A DNA stretch of 64,000 bases. Origin: Streptomyces sp. HUAS MG91. GTDB taxonomy: Bacteria > Actinomycetota > Actinomycetes > Streptomycetales > Streptomycetaceae. The DNA is taken from the NCBI RefSeq assembly GCF_040529335.1, contig NZ_CP159534.1:1736001-1800000 (forward strand). Reading direction: 5' to 3'. Positions 7,668 to 15,803 of this stretch are shown here, in pieces. The translations under genes were made by a program, and so were the position numbers. Numbering within the stretch: position 1 is the stretch's first letter; the number at the start of each line of letters is the position of its first letter. The notes under the pieces are model-generated. The model worked only from the letters and a program-made list of their open reading frames with translations, had not been told where the DNA came from and did not search any database.

Positions 7668-8651
7668 CTAGACCGCGCCGAGCGCGGCGTCGCGCGCGGC
7701 GCGGAACGCCGCGTACGGTTCCTGGTCGCCGTACGACCACGGGGCCCGCGTGACGTGCGGTCCTATGCGGTGGAACAGGGCGGCCGCCTCGACCGGCCGG
7801 CCCTCGCAGTACTTGGCGTGGGCGAGGAAGTTCAGGTCGATGCGGCCGCGCGGGTGCACGACTCCGGCCCGGTCGTGGGGGTCGCCCCACTCCAGCCACC
7901 AGTCGAAGGCGGCCTTCATGACCAGCCGGGCGCGCCGTCCGGCCCAGTGCCCGGAGCGTTTCGGGTCGCCGGGCAGCACGCCCGCGCGCGCGAGCACCCG
8001 GAACCGCTCCGCGTGCGCGACGACCGGGACCACGGCGAGCGGCGAGCCGGGCGGGGCCTGCTCGGCGGCCCAGGCGGCGAAGTCGTACACCTCGTGCAGC
8101 GGGTCCTGGCCGGCGTCGGGGCGCCGCTCGGCGAGCCGGGCGACCATCAGGTGGTGGGCGTGGTGGTGCGCGGGATGCCGGTGGCGGACCTCGTCGAAGA
8201 GCCGTACGACGTCCTCCTCGCGGCCGACCGCCCGCTCCAGGTGGAGCAGGCCGAGCCAGGGGGTGGGGTCGTCGGGCACCCGTGCCGCCGCGTCGAGACA
8301 GGCGTCCCGGGCCCGGTCGGGGCGGGTCTTCCCGGCGACGGCGCGGTGCACGGTGGCGAGGGCGAGGAGGACGTGGGCGTCGGTGGACTCGGGTTCGACG
8401 AGCCGCCAGTCACCGGCCCAGGCGAGCGCGGTGGACTCCCGGGCGAGCCCCATGACGCGGTGGCCGCGGCGGTCCCAGTCGTCGCCGGTGGCGGCGAGCA
8501 GCGCGCGGGCCTCGGTCCAGCGGCCCTGGGCGAGGGCCGTGCGGGCGGCCACGAGGTCGTGGTCGTCGAGTGCGGGGTCGCCGAAGCCGACGGGGTGCCC
8601 GGGCCTCCTGCGGGAGCGCCCGAGCGGAGGCGGAGGCGGGGGTGGGGGCAC
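7668..8651 (-). CDS. Conserved TPR-like hypothetical protein
   Basis: This protein of about 327 residues is rich in Ala, Arg and Trp, with helix-pair repeats resembling tetratricopeptides (AALAQGRWTEARALLAATG, DAHVLLALATVHRAV, PTPWLGLLHLERAVGREEDVVRLFDEV). There is no signal peptide or membrane helix. I recognise it only as a conserved actinomycete protein of unknown function, possibly a scaffold. The GTG at 8651 is preceded by AGAGGA nine bases away; the frame is open to 8768, but that extension begins in Arg-rich low-quality sequence followed by a run of eight prolines. It lies 38 bases upstream of the permease gene, suggesting a shared transcript. Confidence 0.65.
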   Translation of the reverse strand: MPPPPPPPPLGRSRRRPGHPVGFGDPALDDHDLVAARTALAQGRWTEARALLAATGDDWDRRGHRVMGLARESTALAWAGDWRLVEPESTDAHVLLALATVHRAVAGKTRPDRARDACLDAAARVPDDPTPWLGLLHLERAVGREEDVVRLFDEVRHRHPAHHHAHHLMVARLAERRPDAGQDPLHEVYDFAAWAAEQAPPGSPLAVVPVVAHAERFRVLARAGVLPGDPKRSGHWAGRRARLVMKAAFDWWLEWGDPHDRAGVVHPRGRIDLNFLAHAKYCEGRPVEAAALFHRIGPHVTRAPWSYGDQEPYAAFRAARDAALGAV

Positions 8652-9001
8652 CGCGACGGTTCCTCTACGGCTCTGCGGATCTCGGCAGATCTCTTCGGCT
8701 CCGCGCGACGCTGCGCGGCCAGGTCGATGATCACGGACAGCAAAGCGGTAGCGGGCACTCCACGTCAAGGGTGATCAGGTGACGGAGTTCACCAACTGAC
8801 CTATGGCATATGCGAGTTGCTGTTATTGCTCTTTCAACATGCCACGTCAGAGGGGGAGTTGAGCTGGTTACACGAGTACAGGATGGCGGCGCACGGCCGG
8901 GTGCGGGCGCGCTCTCGTGGGGCGTGGGGCGCCGCGGGGCGCTATGGTCGGCCCATACCCACCCCTGCTCGTCCAGCCCGTAGTCCGTAGAGGTGCGCAG
9001 C

Positions 9002-9892
9002 GTGTCGGTCCTCGTCCTCGTCCTCGCCGTGAGCGCGGCGTTCTGCCTGGGCACCGGTTTCGTCCTCCAGCAGAACGCGGCGGCGCACGCCCCGCTGGGG
9101 GACTTCCTCTCCCCGCGCCTGCTCCTCGATCTGGTGCGGGTGCCGCGCTGGCTCGGCGGCATAGGGCTGATGGTGTGCGGCATGGTGCTCGGTGCGATCG
9201 CGCTCGGGCAGGGCGAGCTCACCCTGGTGGAGCCGCTGCTCGCCACCAATCTGCTGTTCGCGCTGATGCTGTCGCGCCGGCAGACCAGACAGCCCCTCGG
9301 CCGGCAGGGCTGGGCGGGTCTGTTGCTGCTCGCGGGCGGGGTCACGGCGTTCATCGTGGCCGGGCAGCCGCGCGGCGGCAGCGCGGTGACGGATCCGCTG
9401 CGCCACTGGCTGATCATCGGCGTGATGGTCGGCACGGCCCTGCTGCTGGCGGCGCTCGCCAAGCGGTCGCGGCTGAGCCCGGGCCCGGCGCTGCTCGCGG
9501 TGGCCGCCGGGCTGCTGTACGGGGTCCAGGACGCGCTCACCCGGGTGTGCGGGCAGCGGTTCTCGGCCGGGGGTCTCTCGGCGGTGCTCACCGGCTGGCA
9601 GCCGTACGCGGTGATCGCCCTCGGGGTGACCGGGCTCGTCCTCGTGCAGAGCGCCTTCGAGACGGCGCCGCTGCGGATGTCGCTGCCCGCGCTGACCGCC
9701 GCGCAGCCGCTGGCCGGGATCGTGTGCGGGGTGGGGTTCCTCGGGGACCGGCTGCGCACCGACACCGGGGCGCTGGCCTGGGAGGCGGCCGGGCTGGCCG
9801 GGATCGTGGTGGGCGTGGTGCTTCTCGGGCTGCATCCCGCGATGCCGGGCACGGCCGCGCGGGGGCGGGAGCGGGCGGGAGCCGGGGTCTAG
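9002..9892 (+). CDS. DMT-superfamily (EamA-like) transporter
   Basis: This 296-residue membrane protein has about nine or ten hydrophobic helices in the two-fold DMT pattern. Signatures include FCLGTGFVLQQNAAAHAP at the start, LTLVEPLLATNLLFALMLSR, AGLLYGVQDALTRV and the C-terminal AAQPLAGIVCGVGFLGDRL. Substrates of this branch are unknown. I prefer GTG 9002, with AGAGG eight bases upstream, over the in-frame GTG at 8993. The preceding 230 bases hold an A/T-rich promoter zone, including a GCATATGC palindrome at 8806-8813 and a TATGGT box at 8944-8949, but no confident motif. Confidence 0.82.
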   Translation: MSVLVLVLAVSAAFCLGTGFVLQQNAAAHAPLGDFLSPRLLLDLVRVPRWLGGIGLMVCGMVLGAIALGQGELTLVEPLLATNLLFALMLSRRQTRQPLGRQGWAGLLLLAGGVTAFIVAGQPRGGSAVTDPLRHWLIIGVMVGTALLLAALAKRSRLSPGPALLAVAAGLLYGVQDALTRVCGQRFSAGGLSAVLTGWQPYAVIALGVTGLVLVQSAFETAPLRMSLPALTAAQPLAGIVCGVGFLGDRLRTDTGALAWEAAGLAGIVVGVVLLGLHPAMPGTAARGRERAGAGV

Positions 9893-9927
9893 GCAGGGCG
9901 GGGTGCGTGGTCGGGTGCCGGGTGCGT

Positions 9928-9957
9928 CGTGGCTGGTCGCGCGGTTCCCTGCGCCCG
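9928..9957. repeat. Degenerate repeat-core copy
   Basis: GCGCGGTTCCCTGCGCCCGG at 9939-9958 matches the core at 16 of 20 bases and keeps the GGCTGGTC lead. It lies just upstream of the Nudix promoter and may overlap its -35 region. Confidence 0.6.
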
Positions 9958-9962
9958 GCGCG

Positions 9963-9968
9963 TAGCCT
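9963..9968 (+). promoter_or_regulatory. -10 element of Nudix gene, likely leaderless
   Basis: TAGCCT is followed by seven bases and the ATG at 9976. No Shine-Dalgarno is present. Confidence 0.5.
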
Positions 9969-9975
9969 CCCCGGC

Positions 9976-10485
9976 ATGAGTTCCGCTGAAGAGATTCTGG
10001 ACATCGTCGACGAGCACGACAACGTCGTCGGGCAGGCCCCGCGCGGCGAGGCGTACGCGCGGGGGCTGCGTCACCGGTGCGCGTTCATCCTGGCGCGGAA
10101 CCCGGCCGGCGAGGTGTTCGTGCACCGGCGCACCGCCACCAAACTGGTCTTCCCCGGGATGTACGACATGTTCGTCGGGGGTGTCGTCGGCGCGGGCGAG
10201 ACCTACGACGAGGCCGCGCTGCGCGAGGCCGAGGAGGAGCTGGGGGTCAGCGGGCTGCCGCAGCCGACCCCGCTGTTCCGGTTCCTGTACGAGGGTGACG
10301 GCTCGCGGGGTTCCTGGTGGTCGGCCGTGTACGAGGTCACCTTCGATCTTCCGGTGCGGCCGCAGGCCGAGGAGATCGACTGGCACGCGTTCCTCGGCCT
10401 GGACGAGCTGGAGGCGCGGCTCGGCGAGTGGGCGTGGACGCCGGACGGGCTGGCCGCCTTCGACCGGTGGCGGGCGCACCGGTGA
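9976..10485 (+). CDS. Nudix hydrolase (isopentenyl-isomerase-like branch)
   Basis: This 169-residue protein carries a complete Nudix box, G-x5-E-x7-RE-A-x-EE-x-G-V (GVVGAGETYDEAALREAEEE, then LGV), binding divalent metal for hydrolysis of nucleoside diphosphates linked to another group. The opening EEILDIVDEHDNVVGQAPR and VHRRTATKLVFPGMYDMFVGG resemble the YfcD/IDI-like branch, whose physiological substrates are unclear. The start at ATG 9976 has no ribosome binding site but a TAGCCT box seven bases upstream. It stands between a DMT transporter and DUF202 genes without an evident pathway link. Confidence 0.9.
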   Translation: MSSAEEILDIVDEHDNVVGQAPRGEAYARGLRHRCAFILARNPAGEVFVHRRTATKLVFPGMYDMFVGGVVGAGETYDEAALREAEEELGVSGLPQPTPLFRFLYEGDGSRGSWWSAVYEVTFDLPVRPQAEEIDWHAFLGLDELEARLGEWAWTPDGLAAFDRWRAHR

Positions 10486-10493
10486 CCCGCGGG

Positions 10494-10499
10494 TAGTGT
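10494..10499 (+). promoter_or_regulatory. -10 element of DUF202 gene, likely leaderless
   Basis: TAGTGT is followed by seven bases (CCTGTCA) and the GTG at 10507; no Shine-Dalgarno is visible. Confidence 0.5.
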
Positions 10500-10506
10500 C
10501 CTGTCA

Positions 10507-10899
10507 GTGATCGATTTCGTACGCAGCATCCGCCTCTGGTTCGCGCCCGAGCGGATCAGGGACGAGGGCGATACGCCCGACTACCGCTTCTCGCTCGCCA
10601 ACGAGCGGACCTTTCTCGCCTGGGTGCGGACGGCGCTCGCGCTGATCGGCGGCGGGTTCGCGGTGGACCAGTTCCTGCCCGATCTGCGGTGGGGGTGGCG
10701 GGTGGGGCTCGCGCTGGCGCTGCTCGCGTCCGGGGTGCTCTGTTCGCTGCGGGCCGTGAGTCACTGGGTGCGGTGCGAGCGGGCGATGCGGCGGGGCGAG
10801 GATCTGCCCGCCTCGCGCTTTCCCGCCGTGCTCAGTGTCGTGGTGGCGCTGGTCGCCGTGGCCATGGTCGTGGTGGTGCTCGTGGGCTGGGAGGGGTGA
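10507..10899 (+). CDS. DUF202 (YidH-like) membrane protein
   Basis: This 130-residue protein has three predicted membrane helices and the DUF202 signature FSLANERTFLAWVRTALALIGGGFAVDQF split around residues 28-57. YidH-family proteins are small inner-membrane proteins of unknown function. The next gene, three bases after the stop, encodes a second DUF202 protein, so the pair may form a hetero-oligomer; that is inference. The apparent leaderless GTG start makes translation independent of a Shine-Dalgarno. Confidence 0.85.
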   Translation: MIDFVRSIRLWFAPERIRDEGDTPDYRFSLANERTFLAWVRTALALIGGGFAVDQFLPDLRWGWRVGLALALLASGVLCSLRAVSHWVRCERAMRRGEDLPASRFPAVLSVVVALVAVAMVVVVLVGWEG

Positions 10900-10902
10900 C
10901 GG

Positions 10903-11223
10903 GTGGCCGGGACGGCCGGGCGTGATCCCGGGTTGCAGCCGGCCCGGACCCGGCTGGCGTGGCGGCGCACCACGCTGTCGTGCACCGTGGCGGCCGTGCT
11001 CGCCGTCAAGACCGTGCTGCACGGGGAGGCCGGGGCGGTCGAGTGGACGGCTGCCGCGCTGGTGCTTGTGGTGTGGCTGGGGTTTCTGGCCGTGGCGCAT
11101 CGCCGGATCACCGGGCTGGCGCTGCACGAGGTGGCTCCGCCGGTGATGTCGGTGCGGGGGGCTGTGACGGCGACGTTGTGCACGGTGGCGCTGGCCGTCT
11201 TCGCGGTGGCCCTGGTGGTGTGA
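10903..11223 (+). CDS. DUF202-family small membrane protein
   Basis: This 106-residue protein has three helices and a shortened DUF202 motif (LQPARTRLAWRRTTLSCTVAAVLAV). The polar first half of the motif carries Arg residues facing the cytoplasm as in DUF202. It starts at GTG 10903, three bases after the previous stop, and is surely co-translated with it. Function is unknown. The stop lies 28 bases before the first core copy of repeat island B. Confidence 0.8.
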   Translation: MAGTAGRDPGLQPARTRLAWRRTTLSCTVAAVLAVKTVLHGEAGAVEWTAAALVLVVWLGFLAVAHRRITGLALHEVAPPVMSVRGAVTATLCTVALAVFAVALVV

Positions 11224-11227
11224 CCCC

Positions 11228-11606
11228 CCGCGGCCCGGTGGCGGCCGACCGCGCAGTTCCCCGCGCCCCTGGGTTGTCGTCCACCTGCGGCCCGGCGGCC
11301 GCTTCTCGCGCAGTTCCCCGCGCCCCTAGGTTGTTCGTCGACTGACGGCCGGTGGCCGCTTCTCGCGCAGTTCCCCGCGCCCCTGGGTTGTCGTCCACCT
11401 GCGGCCCGGCGGCCGCTTCTCGCGCAGTTCCCCGCGCCCCTGAGGCAGGCGCTTCGCGCCGCCTCTCCTTGAGGCGGCGATCCGCGCGCCTCTCTCCCGC
11501 TGGAGGCCAAGGTTCGCGGGGCTTCCCGTCGGAGGCGGGGGCCTGTTGATGAGATGGCGCACGCAGTGCGCATCTCAGGGGCGCGGGGAACTGCGCGAGA
11601 AGCGGC
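11228..11606. repeat. Composite repeat island B
   Basis: Four plus-strand exact cores at 11251, 11308, 11365 and 11422 are spaced exactly 57 bases apart. They are followed by a hairpin (11457-11479), a short GC-rich segment without the 25-base array, the same 26-base hairpin as in islands A and C (11551-11576), and an inverted exact core (11577-11596). Together with the promoter region to 11767 this fills a 544-base gene-free gap. The 37-base spacers alternate between two related versions (GGGTTGTCGTCCACCTGCGG... and AGGTTGTTCGTCGACTGACGG-like), consistent with duplication of a larger unit. Confidence 0.9.
11457..11479. repeat. Hairpin module of island B with compensatory change
   Basis: The stem CGCCGCCTC / GAGGCGGCG closes a TCCTT loop. 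Relative to islands A and C the A-T pair in GCAGCC/GGCTGC has become C-G, so both strands changed together and pairing is preserved. Confidence 0.8.
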
Positions 11607-11710
11607 CACCGGGCCGCGGACGGAGAACGGAAACGGGGCAGAGCCCTTTCGTGCGGCCCGGGGCGTGGGCCACGGTTAGAACGATCACGTTTCCGTCTGG
11701 CACTGGACGA

Positions 11711-11730
11711 CATACCGACTGGTCGGCATG
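11711..11730. promoter_or_regulatory. TetR operator candidate upstream of phosphotransferase gene
   Basis: The 20-base imperfect palindrome CATACCGACTGGTCGGCATG lies between a TGGACG -35-like and a CATGAT -10-like hexamer (spacing 17). It matches the site at 18272-18291 at 16 of 20 positions when that site is read on the opposite strand. Confidence 0.65.
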
Positions 11731-11767
11731 ATGAGTCGCAACCGTCCCGGATTCTCGGAGGACCACG

Positions 11768-12796
11768 ATGAGTCACCCACCAGGCCTCGACCTCGACCAG
11801 CTGCGCGCCCACCTCGATCGCGAGCGGCCCGGCCTGGTCGGCGGGCCGCTGTCCGGGCGGCTCATCGAGGGCGGGCGGTCCAATCTCACGTACGAGGTGA
11901 GCGACGGCACGTCGAAGTGGGTGGTCCGCCGCCCGCCGCTCGGCCACGTGCTGGCCACCGCGCACGACATGAAGCGCGAGCACCGGGTCATCGCCGCGCT
12001 GCACGACACCCCGGTACCGGTGCCCGAGGCGCTGCTGCTGTGCGAGGACGACAGCGTGGTCGGAGCGCCGTTCTACGTCATGGAGTTCGTCGACGGCACG
12101 CCCTACCGGACCGCGGAGCAGCTCGCCCCGCTCGGCGCCGAGCGGACCCGCGCCGCGGTGCTCGGCCTCGTCGACACCCTGGTCGATCTGCACGCGGTGG
12201 ACCCGGCCGAGTCGGGTCTCGGCGACTTCGGCCGGCCCGACGGCTTCCTCGACCGCCAGCTGCGGCGCTGGGGCAAGCAGCTGGACGCCTCCCGCAACCG
12301 CGAGCTGCCCGGCATCGACGAGCTGCACGCGGCCCTCGGGCGCTCGCTGCCCGGCTCCCCCGCCCCGACGATCGTGCACGGCGACTACCGGCTGGACAAC
12401 GTCCTGGTCCGGCAGGATGCCGACGGCGTCGACCGGATCAAGGCCGTGCTCGACTGGGAGATGTCGACGCTCGGCGATCCGCTGACCGACCTGGGCCTGC
12501 TGGCGATGTACAGCGCCCGGCTCGAACTGCCCGACTCCCCCATCTCCACGACCGCCTCGGCCGCCGGGCACCCGGCCCCGGCCGAGCTGATCGAGCGGTA
12601 CGCCGCGCGCTCGGGGCGCGACGTGTCCGCGGTCTCCTGGTACACGGCGTTCGCCTGGTTCAAGCTCGCCGTGATCCTCGAGGGCATCCACTACCGCTAC
12701 ACGCTCGGTCAGACGGTCGGCGCCGGGTTCGACCGGATCGGCGAGCTGGTCCCGGTCTTCATCGAGCACGGCACCGACACCCTCCAGAAAGGCTGA
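11768..12796 (+). CDS. Phosphotransferase (APH-like, ACAD10-type kinase)
   Basis: This 342-residue cytosolic protein has the aminoglycoside-phosphotransferase/choline-kinase fold. The nucleotide-binding N-lobe includes GGRSNLTYEV (35-44), the catalytic loop is HGDYRLDN (204-211) and the metal-binding segment is LDWE (228-231). When such kinases are paired with an acyl-CoA dehydrogenase, as here, the known ACAD10/11 precedent is phosphorylation of 4-hydroxy fatty acids for their breakdown; applying it here is inference. GGAGGACCACG precedes the ATG. The dehydrogenase gene follows after eight bases, so the two form an operon behind a TetR-type operator. Confidence 0.85.
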   Translation: MSHPPGLDLDQLRAHLDRERPGLVGGPLSGRLIEGGRSNLTYEVSDGTSKWVVRRPPLGHVLATAHDMKREHRVIAALHDTPVPVPEALLLCEDDSVVGAPFYVMEFVDGTPYRTAEQLAPLGAERTRAAVLGLVDTLVDLHAVDPAESGLGDFGRPDGFLDRQLRRWGKQLDASRNRELPGIDELHAALGRSLPGSPAPTIVHGDYRLDNVLVRQDADGVDRIKAVLDWEMSTLGDPLTDLGLLAMYSARLELPDSPISTTASAAGHPAPAELIERYAARSGRDVSAVSWYTAFAWFKLAVILEGIHYRYTLGQTVGAGFDRIGELVPVFIEHGTDTLQKG

Positions 12797-12804
12797 CGCG
12801 CATC

Positions 12805-14019
<1,215 letters not shown>

Positions 14020-14045
14020 GTCTCGTCGTCGGGCGCGGGTGATCT

Positions 14046-14077
14046 GTGGCTGGTCGCGCAGTTCCCCGCGCCCCTTG
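14046..14077. repeat. Single exact repeat-core copy
   Basis: The exact core is at 14056-14075, preceded by GTGGCTGGTC. It lies 37 bases after the acyl-CoA dehydrogenase stop in the sense direction of that gene. The rest of the 14020-14321 gap holds a doubtful small ORF and the lysR promoter. Confidence 0.85.
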
Positions 14078-14099
14078 AGGCTGCGCCCCCGGACGAACC

Positions 14100-14306
14100 T
14101 CAATAACCGCCGCCCGCCGTATGGTCCGCCAGGGCCAGGCGACGCAGGAAGCAGCGCACGCGCAGGGCTCCGCGGGACAGCAGCCGGACGGCGGCCGGGA
14201 CGCGCGGCGCGTAGGCGGAGGTCCAGAGGGCGGGTACATGATCCATGCCCACCAGGCTCCGGGCCTCCGGACTCCCCGTCCAACAGATCGTTTCGCTCGG
14301 ACCCAT
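14100..14306 (-). CDS. Possible small protein divergent from lysR
   Basis: A 68-codon minus-strand frame starts at ATG 14306 (internal ATG at 14246 gives 48 residues), with MDHVPALWTSAYAPRVPAAV in its middle and an Arg-rich tail. It has no recognised domain or signal peptide. Its position, divergent from a LysR gene, is where a regulated gene is often found, but no Shine-Dalgarno is obvious. I treat it as a weak candidate. Confidence 0.22.
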   Translation of the reverse strand: MGPSETICWTGSPEARSLVGMDHVPALWTSAYAPRVPAAVRLLSRGALRVRCFLRRLALADHTAGGGY

Positions 14307-14309
14307 CCA

Positions 14310-14315
14310 TAGAAT
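14310..14315 (+). promoter_or_regulatory. -10 element of lysR, likely leaderless
   Basis: TAGAAT is followed by six bases (CGATGG) and the GTG at 14322. No ribosome binding site is seen. Confidence 0.5.
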
Positions 14316-14321
14316 CGATGG

Positions 14322-15242
14322 GTGGAGATACGTCAGCTGCGCCACTTCGTGGCGGTCGTGAACGAGGGCAGTTTCACCGCGGCGGCCCGTGCCGAGCTCA
14401 TCGTGCAGTCCGCGCTCAGCACGTCGGTCCGCAATCTGGAGCGCGAGCTGGGCGCGGAGCTGTTCGACCGTACGGGCCGCCGGGTCGTGCTCACCGAGGC
14501 CGGCCGCGCGCTGCTCCCGCAGGCGCGGCAGGTGCTCGCGGGCGCCGAGGCCGCGAGGGAGGCCGTGGCGCAGGTGTCGGGGCTCGGTACGGGGCGCGTG
14601 GCGATCGGCACCATCCAGACGCTGACCAGTGTGGACCTGGCGGCCGAACTCGCCGCGTTCCACCGGGAGTTCCCCGGGATCCAGGTGTCGGTGCGGGAGG
14701 CGCCGGTGGCGGAGCTGACGGACGGGCTGCGGGCCGGCGAACTGGACCTGGCGTTCCTCGCGCCCGACGCGCGGCGCCTGCCGGACGGACTGACGGCGTT
14801 CGGGACCTGGCGCGAGGACCTGGTGCTCGTCACCGCGCCCGGTCATCCGCTCGCGACGGCCGGGCGCACGCTCATCAAGGATCTGGCGGACGAGCCGTTC
14901 ATCGACTTCAAGGCGGGTACGGGCCTCGAGTCCGCGGTGCGCAGGCTCGCCGCGCACTGCGGGCTTGAGCGCCGCATCACCTGTGACGTGACCCAGATCG
15001 GGCTGCTCGTGGATCTCGTACGGGCCGGGATCGGGGTGGCGATCGTGCCGCGGCGGATCGGGGAGGCGGCGGGGCTGCCGTGCGTGTCCATCCGGCAGCC
15101 CGAGCCCGGCCGGACCGTGGTGCTCGCGGGGCGGGCGCCCCGGCCGCGCAATCCGGCGGCCGGGGCGCTGCTGCGCAGGCTTACGGCCGCAGTGCCCGCA
15201 GCAGCAACTCCGCCAGCTGGTCCGCGAGTTGCTGCGGGGTGA
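14322..15242 (+). CDS. LysR-family transcriptional regulator
   Basis: This 306-residue protein has the LysR winged HTH at residues 1-60 (IRQLRHFVAVVNEGSFTAAA; LSTSVRNLERELGAELFDR) and a periplasmic-binding-protein-like effector domain at about 90-295 (TGRVAIGTIQTL; VDLVRAGIGVAIVPRRIGE). Its targets are not evident; the nearest divergent gene is only a doubtful small ORF. The 3' end overlaps the convergent TetR gene by 62 bases, an unusually long coding overlap in which each C-terminus is low-complexity Ala/Pro-rich or Leu-rich sequence. Start GTG 14322 fits the residue pattern of the family (VEIRQLRHF). Confidence 0.9.
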   Translation: MEIRQLRHFVAVVNEGSFTAAARAELIVQSALSTSVRNLERELGAELFDRTGRRVVLTEAGRALLPQARQVLAGAEAAREAVAQVSGLGTGRVAIGTIQTLTSVDLAAELAAFHREFPGIQVSVREAPVAELTDGLRAGELDLAFLAPDARRLPDGLTAFGTWREDLVLVTAPGHPLATAGRTLIKDLADEPFIDFKAGTGLESAVRRLAAHCGLERRITCDVTQIGLLVDLVRAGIGVAIVPRRIGEAAGLPCVSIRQPEPGRTVVLAGRAPRPRNPAAGALLRRLTAAVPAAATPPAGPRVAAG

Positions 15243-15786
15243 GCGGGCCGTCGGGGCGGTACCAGGTGGAGAGGTGGTGGACCGAGCCGAAGTGGTAGTC
15301 CACCACCAGGTCCGCGGAGGTCTCCGGGGAGAAGACGCCGGTCCGCTGGCCCTCCTCGATGAGCGCCCGGAACCGCTCGTGGTAGCGGCGCCGCTCCGCC
15401 CGTACCTGCTTGTTCTTCTCGGGGCTGAGGTGGTGCATGGAGCGGAAGAAGATGGCCGCGTCGTCGAGGTTCTCGATGGTGGTGACGACGACGTCGGCCG
15501 CCGCCTCGCGCAGCCGCTGCTCGACCGGTTCGTCCCGGTCGGCGAAGGCGTCGAGCCGGTCCTGCTGGAGGCGGAGCAGACGCGCGTACACCTCGTGCAG
15601 CAGATCGTCCTTGGAGCCGAAGTAGTGGTAGAGGGCGCCCTTGGTGACGCCCGCGGCCTCCACGATCTCCTGGACCGAGGTGCGGTCGTAGCCCTGCTCG
15701 GCGAAGAGCCGGGTGGCGGCCGCGAGGAGGCGCTGCGGAACGGGTGTGCCGTCGCCGCCCGTCGTCGTCCTGGGCACTGCCGCCAC
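15181..15786 (-). CDS. TetR-family regulator of the adjacent CoA operons
   Basis: This 201-residue protein has an N-terminal TetR HTH (about 15-62; AATRLFAEQGYDRTSVQEIV, AAGVTKGALYHYFGSKDDLL) and a ligand domain resembling regulators of acyl-CoA metabolism (IFFRSMHHLSPEKNKQVRAER). It starts at GTG 15786, 17 bases after the acyl-CoA synthetase stop, so it is the last gene of an SDR-synthetase-regulator operon. Matching palindromes at 18272 (this operon) and 11711 (kinase/dehydrogenase operon) make it the likely repressor of both, relieved by an acyl-CoA. The ligand is inferred. Confidence 0.88.
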   Translation of the reverse strand: MAAVPRTTTGGDGTPVPQRLLAAATRLFAEQGYDRTSVQEIVEAAGVTKGALYHYFGSKDDLLHEVYARLLRLQQDRLDAFADRDEPVEQRLREAAADVVVTTIENLDDAAIFFRSMHHLSPEKNKQVRAERRRYHERFRALIEEGQRTGVFSPETSADLVVDYHFGSVHHLSTWYRPDGPLTPQQLADQLAELLLRALRP

Positions 15787-15803
15787 CTGCCTTTCGCTGT
15801 CGA

